From CAZMCH01 sp964564735 (GTDB lineage Bacteria > Poribacteria > DTPJ01), in the NCBI GenBank assembly GCA_964564735.1, contig CAZMCH010000009.1:1-64000 (forward strand): a stretch of DNA of 64,000 nt, in the 5' to 3' direction. The position numbers and the translations under genes are program-made. Numbering within the stretch: the stretch's first letter is position 1; each line of letters opens with the position of its first letter. Positions 41,817 to 50,685 of the stretch are shown piece after piece. The notes under the pieces are model-generated. The model worked only from the letters and a program-made list of their open reading frames with translations. It had not been told where the DNA came from and did not search any database.

Positions 41817-42025
41817 AAATATTAGAAAAATCGGCTAAAATTAACTGGGATTATGATGAGGAAGCTGACGTGCTTTATTTATCTATCAATGAACCATGTC
41901 CGGCAATAAGTGTAGATGTTAGAGATGGGATTATTTTGCGATATGATGAAGTTAATAATGAACTTGTCGGACTTACTCTAATAGGGCTAAAATCACGATT
42001 AGTAAATAATTTAACAAAACTATAA
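41804..42025 (+). CDS. DUF2283 protein (antitoxin-like)
   Basis: 73 residues. WDYDEEADVLYLSINEPCPAISVDVRDGIILRYDE is the DUF2283 signature (YD...D.LYI....P....E...GI...YD), short here in quotation. Proteins of this family often sit next to small nuclease- or DUF4258-like genes and are proposed antitoxins. The upstream partner is frameshifted, so this gene may now be an orphan. It precedes the response regulator by 17 bases. Confidence 0.8.
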   Translation: MEALKILEKSAKINWDYDEEADVLYLSINEPCPAISVDVRDGIILRYDEVNNELVGLTLIGLKSRLVNNLTKL

Positions 42026-42042
42026 TTTTGGCATGAATCAAA

Positions 42043-43416
42043 ATGAAACCACTTATACTAATAGTAGATGATGAAGAAACTCAGCGAACAATGCTGAAAA
42101 AAACGCTGATTAGAGAAGGTTATGACGTTGAAATAGCATCAGGCGGAAACGAGGCATTGAAAATTTTTAAGGAAATATCCGCAGATGTAATTATTACAGA
42201 CGTCAAAATGCCTGATATGAACGGACTATCGCTTTTTCAAGAGATAAAGCGGATAAATCCCGATACATCAGTTATATTAATGACTGCCTATGGCTCAATT
42301 GAGTCTGCGGTTCAAGTTATGGCAGAAGGCGCATCTTATTATCTAACCAAGCCTGTTGATCCGAATCATCTAAAAATTCTCATAAAAAAAGCACTGGAAA
42401 ATAAAAATCTAATCGAGGAAAATAGACAACTTAAAGAGGAAATTATCACAAGATATGGATTTGGCAGAATTGTTGGGCGAAGCCCAAAAATGCAGGAGGT
42501 TTATTCTGCATTGCAGAAAGTCTCTGAATCTGATGTTACAGTCCTTCTCCTAGGCGAGACAGGAACAGGCAAAGAACTTGCTGCACATGCCATACATTAC
42601 AACAGCCCTAGAAGAGATTATCCATTTGTTAAGATAAGTTGCGCATCACTTCCAGAAACTTTGCTAGAAAGCGCATTGTTCGGACACGAAAAAGGTGCAT
42701 ATACAGGTGCAGATACCAGACAGATAGGCATGTTTGAAAAAGCAGATAAAGGAACAATTTTCCTTGATGAGATAGGCGATATTAATCAAAACGTTCAGGT
42801 TAAATTACTTCGTTTTTTACAAGAAAAAGAGTTTGAACGTGTTGGCGGAACACAATCAATAAAGGTTGATGCAAGGGTTATCGCTGCGACAAATGCTGAT
42901 TTGGAAAAAGCAGTTAGCGAAATGAGAATAAGGAAAGACCTCTATTATCGGTTAAACGTTGTTCAAATATACATCCCTCCACTTAGGGAACGTAAAGACG
43001 ACATTTTGTTGCTTGCTGAACACTTTCTTGAAAAGCATAAAAGCAAGGCAAATGGCAAAATCAAAAGGCTTTCTCAAGAAGTTCTTTCTATCTTTGAAAA
43101 ATACGATTGGCAAGGTAACGTTAGAGAACTAGAAAATACCATAGAAAGAGCTATAGTAATGGGTAAAGGGGATGTTATTCAACCATCTGATCTTCCTGCA
43201 TCATTATCTTCTATGTGTGTGCCGATTGTTTCTGCTGATTCCTTAAACAATAAATCGCTTGATGAAATAGAAAAAGAACTCATGCTAAAAGCATTGGAAA
43301 AAAGCGGAGGTAATCAGGTTGATGCAGCAAAAATATTGGGTATTTCCCGACGAAAACTCCAATATCGCATGGGTAAACATGGAATATCATCAAAAGAGTT
43401 TAAGGAAGGGAATTAG
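42043..43416 (+). CDS. NtrC-family sigma-54-dependent response regulator
   Basis: 457 residues. Receiver domain with Asp9/10, phospho-acceptor Asp53 (ITDVKMPD) and Lys103 (LTKP); AAA+ domain with Walker A GETGTGKE (171-178), GAYTGA (218-223), the sigma-54 contact loop, and Walker B TIFLDEIGD (238-246); Fis-type HTH about 425-445. It should activate sigma-54 promoters when phosphorylated by the histidine kinase encoded at 40016. Weak ribosome site before ATG 42043. Targets unknown. Confidence 0.95.
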   Translation: MKPLILIVDDEETQRTMLKKTLIREGYDVEIASGGNEALKIFKEISADVIITDVKMPDMNGLSLFQEIKRINPDTSVILMTAYGSIESAVQVMAEGASYYLTKPVDPNHLKILIKKALENKNLIEENRQLKEEIITRYGFGRIVGRSPKMQEVYSALQKVSESDVTVLLLGETGTGKELAAHAIHYNSPRRDYPFVKISCASLPETLLESALFGHEKGAYTGADTRQIGMFEKADKGTIFLDEIGDINQNVQVKLLRFLQEKEFERVGGTQSIKVDARVIAATNADLEKAVSEMRIRKDLYYRLNVVQIYIPPLRERKDDILLLAEHFLEKHKSKANGKIKRLSQEVLSIFEKYDWQGNVRELENTIERAIVMGKGDVIQPSDLPASLSSMCVPIVSADSLNNKSLDEIEKELMLKALEKSGGNQVDAAKILGISRRKLQYRMGKHGISSKEFKEGN

Positions 43417-43451
43417 CAATAAAAATGAACTTGCTAAATTCCCCAATAATA

Positions 43452-44237
43452 TTAGATTGCGTTATTAATCATTTCAGTAAATTTTATTCCTGTCTCAAAT
43501 GCTTTGGCGAGAAACTCAACTTCATCTGGTATTCCAGAACGCCCCATCGTTACTTCCATGCTTACACATTTTTTATAGGCTGATTTTGCCATTATCTTAG
43601 CAAGTCTTTCCCAATCAACTGTTCCCATGAACATTATTTGGTGCATATCACCAGTGCCATCATTATCGTGCAAATGAACAGAAATAAGACGATCTTTTAG
43701 TGTTTCAAGATGATCTAAACCTTTGGCTTCGCCTATATTTCCATGTCCGCAATCATAGCATAATCCGAGATATTCTGGACTGTATTCTGATAGCAGTTTT
43801 CCAATTGCCTCAAAATTACCATTTTCTATGGCGATACGGACATTTCGCTCTTTTGCATAAGGCTCAAGCTCATCCAAAGTCTTTCTTATCGGAATGTTTG
43901 TTGGGTCGCCCGGAACGTGCATAATAACAACATCAGACGAAAGATAAGATGCCATTTCTATTCTATTTTGCGCAAGTTCCACGCCAGAAAGCCTTTGATA
44001 TTCCTGTGTTGATGCCCAATCTTTTTCTTTGCCAGAAGAACCATGTAGATCAAGCAGTTTCAATCCAAATTCATCAAGCCATTTCTTTATCTCCTCAACT
44101 TCCCATTTTGAATATAGAAAGTCTGTGTTCCATTGATGACACCAGTGTATATGAGAGAATCCAGCATCAGCAATGCGTTTGAGATATGGCGACGGATCGC
44201 CTGTGTCTTTTGCGTAATCGGTTGTAACAGAAAGCAT
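43452..44237 (-). CDS. Sugar phosphate isomerase/epimerase-like TIM barrel
   Basis: 261 residues, xylose-isomerase-like (AP endonuclease 2) fold: FSHIHWCHQW (about 28-37), GLKLLDLHGSSGKEKDW, VVIMHVPGD, RIAIENG (about 136-142), LCYDCGHGN, ISVHLHDNDGTGDMH (about 188-202) and VSMEVTMG. The conserved Glu, Asp, His and His/Glu metal ligands are present. The family includes sugar and inosose isomerases. It lies just after the LamG gene in the same orientation. Substrate unknown. Confidence 0.85.
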   Translation of the reverse strand: MLSVTTDYAKDTGDPSPYLKRIADAGFSHIHWCHQWNTDFLYSKWEVEEIKKWLDEFGLKLLDLHGSSGKEKDWASTQEYQRLSGVELAQNRIEMASYLSSDVVIMHVPGDPTNIPIRKTLDELEPYAKERNVRIAIENGNFEAIGKLLSEYSPEYLGLCYDCGHGNIGEAKGLDHLETLKDRLISVHLHDNDGTGDMHQIMFMGTVDWERLAKIMAKSAYKKCVSMEVTMGRSGIPDEVEFLAKAFETGIKFTEMINNAI

Positions 44238-44261
44238 GAAATTCCTCCAATATGTAATTGA

Positions 44262-45053
44262 TTATTTTTTAATACTAGACCATGTAGTAACAAGTTTTCT
44301 AGCAGAGGAAACAGCTAGAACACCTGATAAACCATTATTCATAATGGTTTGTATGTCTTTTTCTCCTAATGCAACATTAAATATTACAGCTTCATCAATA
44401 ATGCCCGGTGTGTAATACCCCGTTGCTCCAGCATTTGCACCGCCACCGATCCTTACAGGCTGAGAAGTAACTATTATATCCTTTGAAAAACTTTTATTAC
44501 CATCTTCTTTACCGTTAACATACAATTTTAGAACTTTTCCATCATAGGTCTGAAAAACATGATACCAAGTCTCAAGCTCAACAGTCGTATTACCATCAAA
44601 ATAATTCGCTACCCCGTCTGCAGTCCATATATGCGCTCGGAATTTGTTAATGTCAGATGCAGTGAGTAGATATTGTCTTTCAGCATTTTCACCATCTTTG
44701 CTAATGATGTCACGATGTTGACCTGCATTACCTTTTATGTATACCCAGCAACCCATACTCATTTCTGTTTTGGGATTTAAACTTGGCATATCTGGTATCT
44801 CAACATTATTGTTTGTGCCATTAAAACTCAGTGCTTTACCGAATTTTCCATTATCCCATACTGCACCATTGATTTTGCCATCTTTACATTTTCCAGTGGA
44901 ATCTTTGACTGCTTCTCCTTTCCCCTCATCAAAAAGCCATATTCCAACGCAGTTTTCTAGGTTAATTTCAGCGTAACTTTGAAAAGCTAAAATTAGACTA
45001 ATAAAAATCAAAATAACCCCTAAAATACTTGATTTATTAATCATTTTTTTCAT
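44262..45053 (-). CDS. Secreted LamG (concanavalin-like) domain protein
   Basis: 263 residues. Signal peptide (about 1-28), then one LamG/jelly-roll domain: CVGIWLFDEGKGEAVKDSTG, FNGTNNNVEIP, MSMGCWVYIKG, WYHVFQTYDGKVLKLYVNG (parts), and GIIDEAVIFNVALGEKDIQTIMNNG. The tail SSARKLVTTWSSIKK ends in a TTW..IK motif I associate with Poribacteria LamG proteins. It is likely a secreted carbohydrate-binding protein. It lies 24 bases upstream of the TIM-barrel gene on the same strand. Confidence 0.85.
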   Translation of the reverse strand: MKKMINKSSILGVILIFISLILAFQSYAEINLENCVGIWLFDEGKGEAVKDSTGKCKDGKINGAVWDNGKFGKALSFNGTNNNVEIPDMPSLNPKTEMSMGCWVYIKGNAGQHRDIISKDGENAERQYLLTASDINKFRAHIWTADGVANYFDGNTTVELETWYHVFQTYDGKVLKLYVNGKEDGNKSFSKDIIVTSQPVRIGGGANAGATGYYTPGIIDEAVIFNVALGEKDIQTIMNNGLSGVLAVSSARKLVTTWSSIKK

Positions 45054-45155
45054 TTTTGATTGCCTCCTTCTTAGTTGTTTTAATAATTAAAGGGCTATCA
45101 ACATAATAAATTCATCATACCATAACATTTGACATATTGTCAAAAAATAAGCTTT

Positions 45156-46163
45156 TCAAGACCACTGCATTACAACGCCCATTGCTTGTGTGCGATCTTC
45201 CAGAAGAATCTGATAGAATTTAACCGCTTCTGTATATGATCCTATATGGCTTATCAATGGCTTCATATCAAGTTCGCCATCTGCTAGGAGATTAAAGAAT
45301 AGCTCTGAGTGGCGTTTTTGCGTCCATTGATTATATGGAGTCTCAAAGTGAGGATGTGAGCTATTATGCGCACCAATTATTGTATAGCTTGGTGAATTGC
45401 ATAGATCATGAAAATCAAAGTTTGCGGTTGTGCCTCTTGGGCTACTTAAAATTACGATCTTGCCTTGTCTTTTCAGGACTTTAAATTCTTGTGGAATTGC
45501 ATCAGGATTGCCTGTAACTTCAATTACGACATCAGCCATCCTACCATTAGTCATTTTACTGACAGCCTCAGCAGGATTCTCATTTTTGGAGTTGATTATT
45601 TTAACATCATTTGTGAGTAATTCAAGACGCTTATCCGAGACATCAACGCATATAACAGGTCTTGCACCTGCAATACGACAAAACCTTGATGCAAGTTGAC
45701 CTAATAGCCCTGCACCATAGATAACAACTGAATCACCCCAAGTAACCTCACCCCTTCTAACGCCATTCATTACTATTTCAGCAAGAGTAAAGAATGACGC
45801 ATCGTCATCTAATACTTTATCAGGAACTATACGGGCATGATCAGGACTTATGACAACATAAGCGGAATGTGAAGCATAGCTACCGACTTTACGACCTATC
45901 CAGCTTTTATCAACGTTTTTTCCGACATCAACAACAACGCCTATATTATCATATCCCGGCACAAATGGGAATTTACCATAACTTGCCCATGCAGAATCTT
46001 TTGGAAACTCGCCATTAAGTATGGTTAATTCTGTTCCTGTGCTTATCAATGTTCGTGTTGTCTGCACCAATAAGCCATTATCACCCGCCGATGGAAATGG
46101 ACGATCCTCAATAGTGACTTTTTTGGGTTCAGTAAATATAACAGTTGGATTATTGCGTCCCAT
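45156..46163 (-). CDS. Medium-chain dehydrogenase/reductase (zinc-type family without zinc motif)
   Basis: About 335 residues from ATG 46163. GroES-like N-terminal domain, Rossmann fold with VVIYGAGLLGQLASRFC (about 142-158) and ICVDVSDKRLELL. The usual GHE catalytic zinc motif reads PGYDNIGVV, so catalytic zinc may be absent. The frame also opens at ATG 46175, but GGAGGG directly after it is the ribosome site for the ATG at 46163. It probably oxidises or reduces a sugar or polyol. Divergent from the NtrX-like regulator. Confidence 0.85.
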   Translation of the reverse strand: MGRNNPTVIFTEPKKVTIEDRPFPSAGDNGLLVQTTRTLISTGTELTILNGEFPKDSAWASYGKFPFVPGYDNIGVVVDVGKNVDKSWIGRKVGSYASHSAYVVISPDHARIVPDKVLDDDASFFTLAEIVMNGVRRGEVTWGDSVVIYGAGLLGQLASRFCRIAGARPVICVDVSDKRLELLTNDVKIINSKNENPAEAVSKMTNGRMADVVIEVTGNPDAIPQEFKVLKRQGKIVILSSPRGTTANFDFHDLCNSPSYTIIGAHNSSHPHFETPYNQWTQKRHSELFFNLLADGELDMKPLISHIGSYTEAVKFYQILLEDRTQAMGVVMQWS

Positions 46164-46333
46164 TTTTCCCTCCATTTGTTATAAGAATAATTTTATAAAT
46201 ACTATAATGCAATATCAAGTATAATCGATATGATAGAATCTTTTCAATTATTATTTAACTCCGAGATGACAATATGGGCATTAGAATCTGTATTTAATTC
46301 CAATTATTTTCACAAAAACTTGAAATGTGGGTA

Positions 46334-46362
46334 TAGACTAAAAAGGCTTAAAAGTGTATAAT
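46334..46362 (+). promoter_or_regulatory. Promoter for the NtrX-like regulator
   Basis: TAGACT (46334-46339), 17-base spacer and TATAAT (46357-46362), 42 bases before the ATG at 46404. The ribosome site AAGGTG follows. The -35 is weaker than consensus. Confidence 0.6.
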
Positions 46363-46403
46363 ATACATTGAAAATATTTGAAAATAAAACTTAAGGTGAA
46401 AAT

Positions 46404-47783
46404 ATGAATCATAATATTTTAGTTGTTGATGACGAAAAAGGTATCCTTGATCAGCTATCAGGTATTCTTCAAGATGAGGGATATAATACTCTAACAGCGC
46501 AAACTGGCGAAAAATCTCTGGAGCTAATTCAGGAAAATGGTATTGATCTGGTTATGCTAGATGTTAAGCTTCCTGATATTGATGGTATCGAGATTCTGAG
46601 AAAAATCAAAGATAATCAATCTGATATACCAGTCATTATGATCTCAGGAAATGCGACTATTGGTCTTGCTGTAGAGGCAACAAAACTGGGTGCTTATGAT
46701 TTTATCGAAAAGCCTTTTTCACCAATTGAGAAAATAGACAGAATGTTGTTGACTATAAAACAAGCCATAGAACGTCAGCAACTTGAGCAGGAAAATAAGA
46801 GATTTAAAAACAGAGAACAGCGAAAATATATGATGGTTGGTGAAAGTAAGTCTGCTAAACAACTATATGAGCAAATAAGCAAAGCAGCTCCAAGTAAAGG
46901 TCGTGTTCTTATAACTGGTGAAAATGGCACAGGTAAAGAACTTGTTGCAAGGGCGATCCATCAATTAAGTAACCGAGCATCTGCAAAATTTGTAGAGCTA
47001 AATTGTGCTGCAATACCACAAGAACTTATTGAAAGCGAGCTTTTCGGACATGAAAAAGGTTCTTTTACTGGTGCAGGCACTAGACAGATTGGGAAATTTG
47101 AGCAGGCAAATGGAGGAACTTTATTCCTCGATGAAATTGGAGATATGAGTCTCACTGCACAATCAAAGGTGCTTAGAGCTATTGAAGAAGGCGAAATACA
47201 GCGTATTGGTGGCACAAGAACCCTTAAGGTTGATGTTCGTATAATTTCAGCGACAAATAAAGTGCTTGAAAAAGAAATAGAAAAAGGCAATTTTCGCCAA
47301 GACCTATTTTATAGATTAAATGTTATTCCTATTACCGTCCCGCCCTTACGAGACCGCAAGGATGATATTCCAATACTTGTTGAGCATTTTGTTGAGCAAT
47401 TCTGCGATGAAAATGGTAAGCCACTAAAGAAAATATCCCCAGACGCAATCTCTGTTTTGAAAGATTATAATTGGCCCGGAAACATACGTGAATTGAGGAA
47501 CATTGTTGAAAGGCTAATAATTATGGTTGATTCCGATACTATCAAAGGCTCTCATGTTCTACTGGCTATAAATATAGATCAATCTCAATCAAGTAATACG
47601 AAAGCCCCTGTATCATTAAAAGATATGATGGATGAATATGAAAAGAAAATTATAATTGCAGAATTAGAAGCAAACGATGGCAACGTAAGCCAAACAGCAA
47701 GAAATCTTAATATAGATAGAGCAAATCTTTATAGAAAACTCCGTTCCTATGATATACTTAAATCTGATGAACATATAGAATAA
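46404..47783 (+). CDS. NtrX-like sigma-54-dependent response regulator
   Basis: 459 residues. Receiver with Asp53 (LDVKLPD) and Lys103 (IEKPF), AAA+ domain with Walker A GENGTGKE (172-179), GSFTGA (219-224), Walker B TLFLDEIGD, and a Fis-type HTH ending ANLYRKLRSYDI. Receiver and C-terminus look more like NtrX than like the regulator encoded at 42043. No kinase gene is adjacent, so its partner is elsewhere or cross-talk occurs. ATG after AAGGTGAAAAT. Confidence 0.93.
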   Translation: MNHNILVVDDEKGILDQLSGILQDEGYNTLTAQTGEKSLELIQENGIDLVMLDVKLPDIDGIEILRKIKDNQSDIPVIMISGNATIGLAVEATKLGAYDFIEKPFSPIEKIDRMLLTIKQAIERQQLEQENKRFKNREQRKYMMVGESKSAKQLYEQISKAAPSKGRVLITGENGTGKELVARAIHQLSNRASAKFVELNCAAIPQELIESELFGHEKGSFTGAGTRQIGKFEQANGGTLFLDEIGDMSLTAQSKVLRAIEEGEIQRIGGTRTLKVDVRIISATNKVLEKEIEKGNFRQDLFYRLNVIPITVPPLRDRKDDIPILVEHFVEQFCDENGKPLKKISPDAISVLKDYNWPGNIRELRNIVERLIIMVDSDTIKGSHVLLAINIDQSQSSNTKAPVSLKDMMDEYEKKIIIAELEANDGNVSQTARNLNIDRANLYRKLRSYDILKSDEHIE

Positions 47784-47882
47784 TGCTATTTCTTATTTGG
47801 AAAATCATAATTTTTGGTAGTCGCAGGTTTTATATTTGCAAAAAGCATCAATAAAAATTACGACTACTAATGATATTATGAA

Positions 47883-48650
47883 TTATTTATTTGCCTGATA
47901 TACATTAGTTAAGCAAATTCCATTTTTGAGGCAATCCATCGCTTGAGAAGGCGAATCAACAAAACTGAACAAATTTAAGTCTTCAGGGCTTATCATACCT
48001 TGCTCTGCCAGAAATTCAAAATTTATGACTCGTTTCCAGTAATCAGACCCATATAATAATACAATAACTTTATGAGTCAATTTCTTTGTCTGTATTAGCG
48101 TAAGAACCTCAAAAAGCTCATCTAACGTCCCAAACCCACCGGGAAATACTACTAATGCTCTTGCCAAATGCACAAACCAGAATTTTCGCATGAAGAAATA
48201 ATGAAACTCAAATCCGAGATTTTCTGATATATATGGATTAGGTTTTTGCTCGTATGGAAGGCTAATATTTAGCCCGATTGATTGCCCACCAGCCCTTGTT
48301 GCACCTAAATTTGCCGCTTCCATTATGCCGGGACCTCCGCCAGAGCATAAAGCGAATTGTTGTTCTTCTGGAAGCGATTTTGACCATTTTATCGCCATTT
48401 CAGCTAATTCTAAAGCGTCGTCATAATATTTTGATAGAGAAGTTGTCTCTTTTTCATGATTATTTGAGTTCTTTTGTTTAGGGCGGATTCTTGCTGAACC
48501 AAAGAAAGCAATGGTATGTTTGATCCCATATTTTTCAAAACGAGTTCTTGGCTCAGTATATTCACTTATTATCCGAATAGTTCTTGCCTCCGGACTATTT
48601 AAAAAATCAATATTTTTGTATGCCTTTGTCGGTTTTTCTTTTTTTGTCAA
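47883..48650 (-). CDS. LOG-family protein (phosphoribohydrolase-like)
   Basis: 255 residues. GGGPGIME (104-111), GLNISLPYEQ and PGGFGTLDE (170-178) are the nucleotide-binding motifs of LOG/TIGR00730 proteins, once mislabelled lysine decarboxylases. Plant and some bacterial members cleave cytokinin nucleotides; others hydrolyse AMP. Two conserved Arg/Glu motifs (FFGSARI and GTLDE) match. TTG start at 48650 after AAAGGATAAAAAG; no ATG fits. Stands alone between regulators and the transporter-like gene. Confidence 0.88.
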   Translation of the reverse strand: MTKKEKPTKAYKNIDFLNSPEARTIRIISEYTEPRTRFEKYGIKHTIAFFGSARIRPKQKNSNNHEKETTSLSKYYDDALELAEMAIKWSKSLPEEQQFALCSGGGPGIMEAANLGATRAGGQSIGLNISLPYEQKPNPYISENLGFEFHYFFMRKFWFVHLARALVVFPGGFGTLDELFEVLTLIQTKKLTHKVIVLLYGSDYWKRVINFEFLAEQGMISPEDLNLFSFVDSPSQAMDCLKNGICLTNVYQANK

Positions 48651-48690
48651 CTTTTTATCCTTTCATCGATTTATTTTTTATTTTTTGCTT

Positions 48691-50625
48691 CTATCCCGGT
48701 GCAAAATCGTAAGTATAAGTCTGTAATATAACACTTATTACACTCCAAAATGCACCTACGCAATATTCACCTAAAATTATACCAAAGAAAAATGACAGTC
48801 CCTTTCGATATCCATTTGCACCACCAAACTTTAGGACTGCGTATTTAACGATAGTGCTGATAACAAGACATGACCAGAAGTATTCTACACCAAAGTTAGT
48901 TGACAGTGCATATCCAACAGGATGAAATGGCCACCAGAGGAGGCGCATCCTCATAAACATAAGAAAGAATGTAAATATCAGACCAATCAACATAGCAATT
49001 ATAGCAGGAAAATCTGTTCCTTTTGGGTAATTAAGTTCATTTTGAAGCCAGCCAAATTGTCCTATATGCCCAACAGATGGACCAGTTTCACCTCCAAGCC
49101 TGTAAAGTTCACTAACCAAAGCCCAAAAAGAAGCAAGAGAACCAAAGATTATTGCAAGTATCATAGCAAGGACTAGCTTTTTGTTGCTCATTTTTGCCCG
49201 TTCTGCCATCTTAAAGCCCTCAAGTTGATGTGGCATTATATGTTCACGATAGCCCCTTCCGCTAAAAAACCAAAAATACATTGAGACCGTAAGATTTCCA
49301 GCGCCAACCCTTCGACTACCAATAACATTAACAAGTATCTGTTGAGAGTTCATCATGCCTGCCATCTCATGAGCAGGGGGACCAAGTTCTGCCCTTGCGC
49401 GTGTAATGGCTAATGAAAAGGCATAGAATATAGCAAAAAAAGCCACTATTATCCAAAACGTCATGCCAGCCTTTATACAGAACCAGATCAAGAAGACAAA
49501 TGAAACCACTATCAATATAATGGTGAGGCGATAACTCATCGGTTCTTCAAAATCATCAAGACTGGTTTTTATGCCAAAAACCTTCTTAAAAACTTCTTTT
49601 AAGTGTTTTCTTGTCACCCATATTGATATAAAAAATATGCCAAACCATGCCCCTGCTGATTGTTCGCTAAGATAAGGAAATCTAGGCAATCTGATGCCTA
49701 CAGCACTTGTAAATACTTCCTGTAATTTCCTGAATATGTAGAAAAACCATAAAGAAAAAGAAAGATCAAGCGGAAGTATATAACCTAATCCTATAACAAA
49801 AGGATAAAGTGGAAATGGGATAGAACCCATTGCGTTCCAAGGTTTTTCTGTAAAATAACGTCCTAGATCATAATAATTGTGTCTGACAGGTATTCTTGGA
49901 ATCATTGGATAAAAAACATTTAGACCATTTATTATATCTAATGCAGAAGCTATCCCAAAACCTGTCCATAAAATCTTATTCCTAAAAAACTTAGATGTTC
50001 CTCCGCCTTCGGTAATAGCAAGCGGAAGCTGAATAATTGGGTATGATAGCTTTTCGTGTTCTGTCCATTGTTTTCTAACTATGACATTCATGCAGATCAT
50101 AATCATTCCTAGAGCCATTATAAAGGCTGTCCACCAAAGGGTTGGGCTGAGCCATGCCTTTATAATTTCCCATGAATAAAAGGTTGTTTCCCCTTCATAA
50201 AAGCCTCTCATAATGTTTTTATCGGATACCACAAGCCATCTGGGAACATGAGGGATAATTATATCAGCCCATTCATTTTCAGGCGTAGCAAACCAAAACG
50301 CATGAGGAATTGCAGGAATTGTAAGCTGAAGAGTATCATGACCAGCAAGACCACATGCCATACAAAGCATTATATAGATTGTTATAATTTCCCCTTGTGT
50401 TAAGGCAATACTTGGTAAAAGACGCTTGATCAAAAGGTTAATCAGGATAATAACAAATATAACAAATACTACACCCCACATTAGTGACATTGACGTAGGA
50501 TGCCCTGAATGCCAGACACACTCGACTTCCATGACCCAGAATGTAACGAACGGTATGAGGATAAGCCCAATAATTATTGACCGCCATGTTACTATAGAAG
50601 TTTTTTTGTCTGATATTTGACTCAT
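48691..50625 (-). CDS. DUF6785/DUF6784-type polytopic membrane protein
   Basis: 644 residues with roughly 12-14 TM helices. Family-type features: MEVECVWHSGHPTSMSL near the N-terminus, WTEHEKLSYPIIQLP (about 195-210), TRARAELGPPAHE (about 410-423) and the C-terminal MRLLWWPFHPVGYALS (about 550-565). These are common in Poribacteria, planctomycetes and Armatimonadetes, where the domain is annotated DUF6784/6785 and looks like an oligopeptide-transporter-type fold. Function unknown. ATG at 50625. The DUF4159 gene lies 60 bases upstream on the same strand. Confidence 0.8.
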   Translation of the reverse strand: MSQISDKKTSIVTWRSIIIGLILIPFVTFWVMEVECVWHSGHPTSMSLMWGVVFVIFVIILINLLIKRLLPSIALTQGEIITIYIMLCMACGLAGHDTLQLTIPAIPHAFWFATPENEWADIIIPHVPRWLVVSDKNIMRGFYEGETTFYSWEIIKAWLSPTLWWTAFIMALGMIMICMNVIVRKQWTEHEKLSYPIIQLPLAITEGGGTSKFFRNKILWTGFGIASALDIINGLNVFYPMIPRIPVRHNYYDLGRYFTEKPWNAMGSIPFPLYPFVIGLGYILPLDLSFSLWFFYIFRKLQEVFTSAVGIRLPRFPYLSEQSAGAWFGIFFISIWVTRKHLKEVFKKVFGIKTSLDDFEEPMSYRLTIILIVVSFVFLIWFCIKAGMTFWIIVAFFAIFYAFSLAITRARAELGPPAHEMAGMMNSQQILVNVIGSRRVGAGNLTVSMYFWFFSGRGYREHIMPHQLEGFKMAERAKMSNKKLVLAMILAIIFGSLASFWALVSELYRLGGETGPSVGHIGQFGWLQNELNYPKGTDFPAIIAMLIGLIFTFFLMFMRMRLLWWPFHPVGYALSTNFGVEYFWSCLVISTIVKYAVLKFGGANGYRKGLSFFFGIILGEYCVGAFWSVISVILQTYTYDFAPG

Positions 50626-50685
50626 GAAGACACCTTATTTGGAAAACATAAGCAAATTTATGTCTAAAAAGCTATTAAGATATAA

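Noticed and set aside
46176..46403. Sigma-54 promoter before the MDR or NtrX-like genes
   Set aside because: No GG-N10-GC element with flanking TGGCAC/TTGC was seen.
47817..47867. GTAGTCG/CGACTAC inverted repeat between convergent genes as a terminator
   Set aside because: 7-bp arms around 37 bases and no T-run on either strand.
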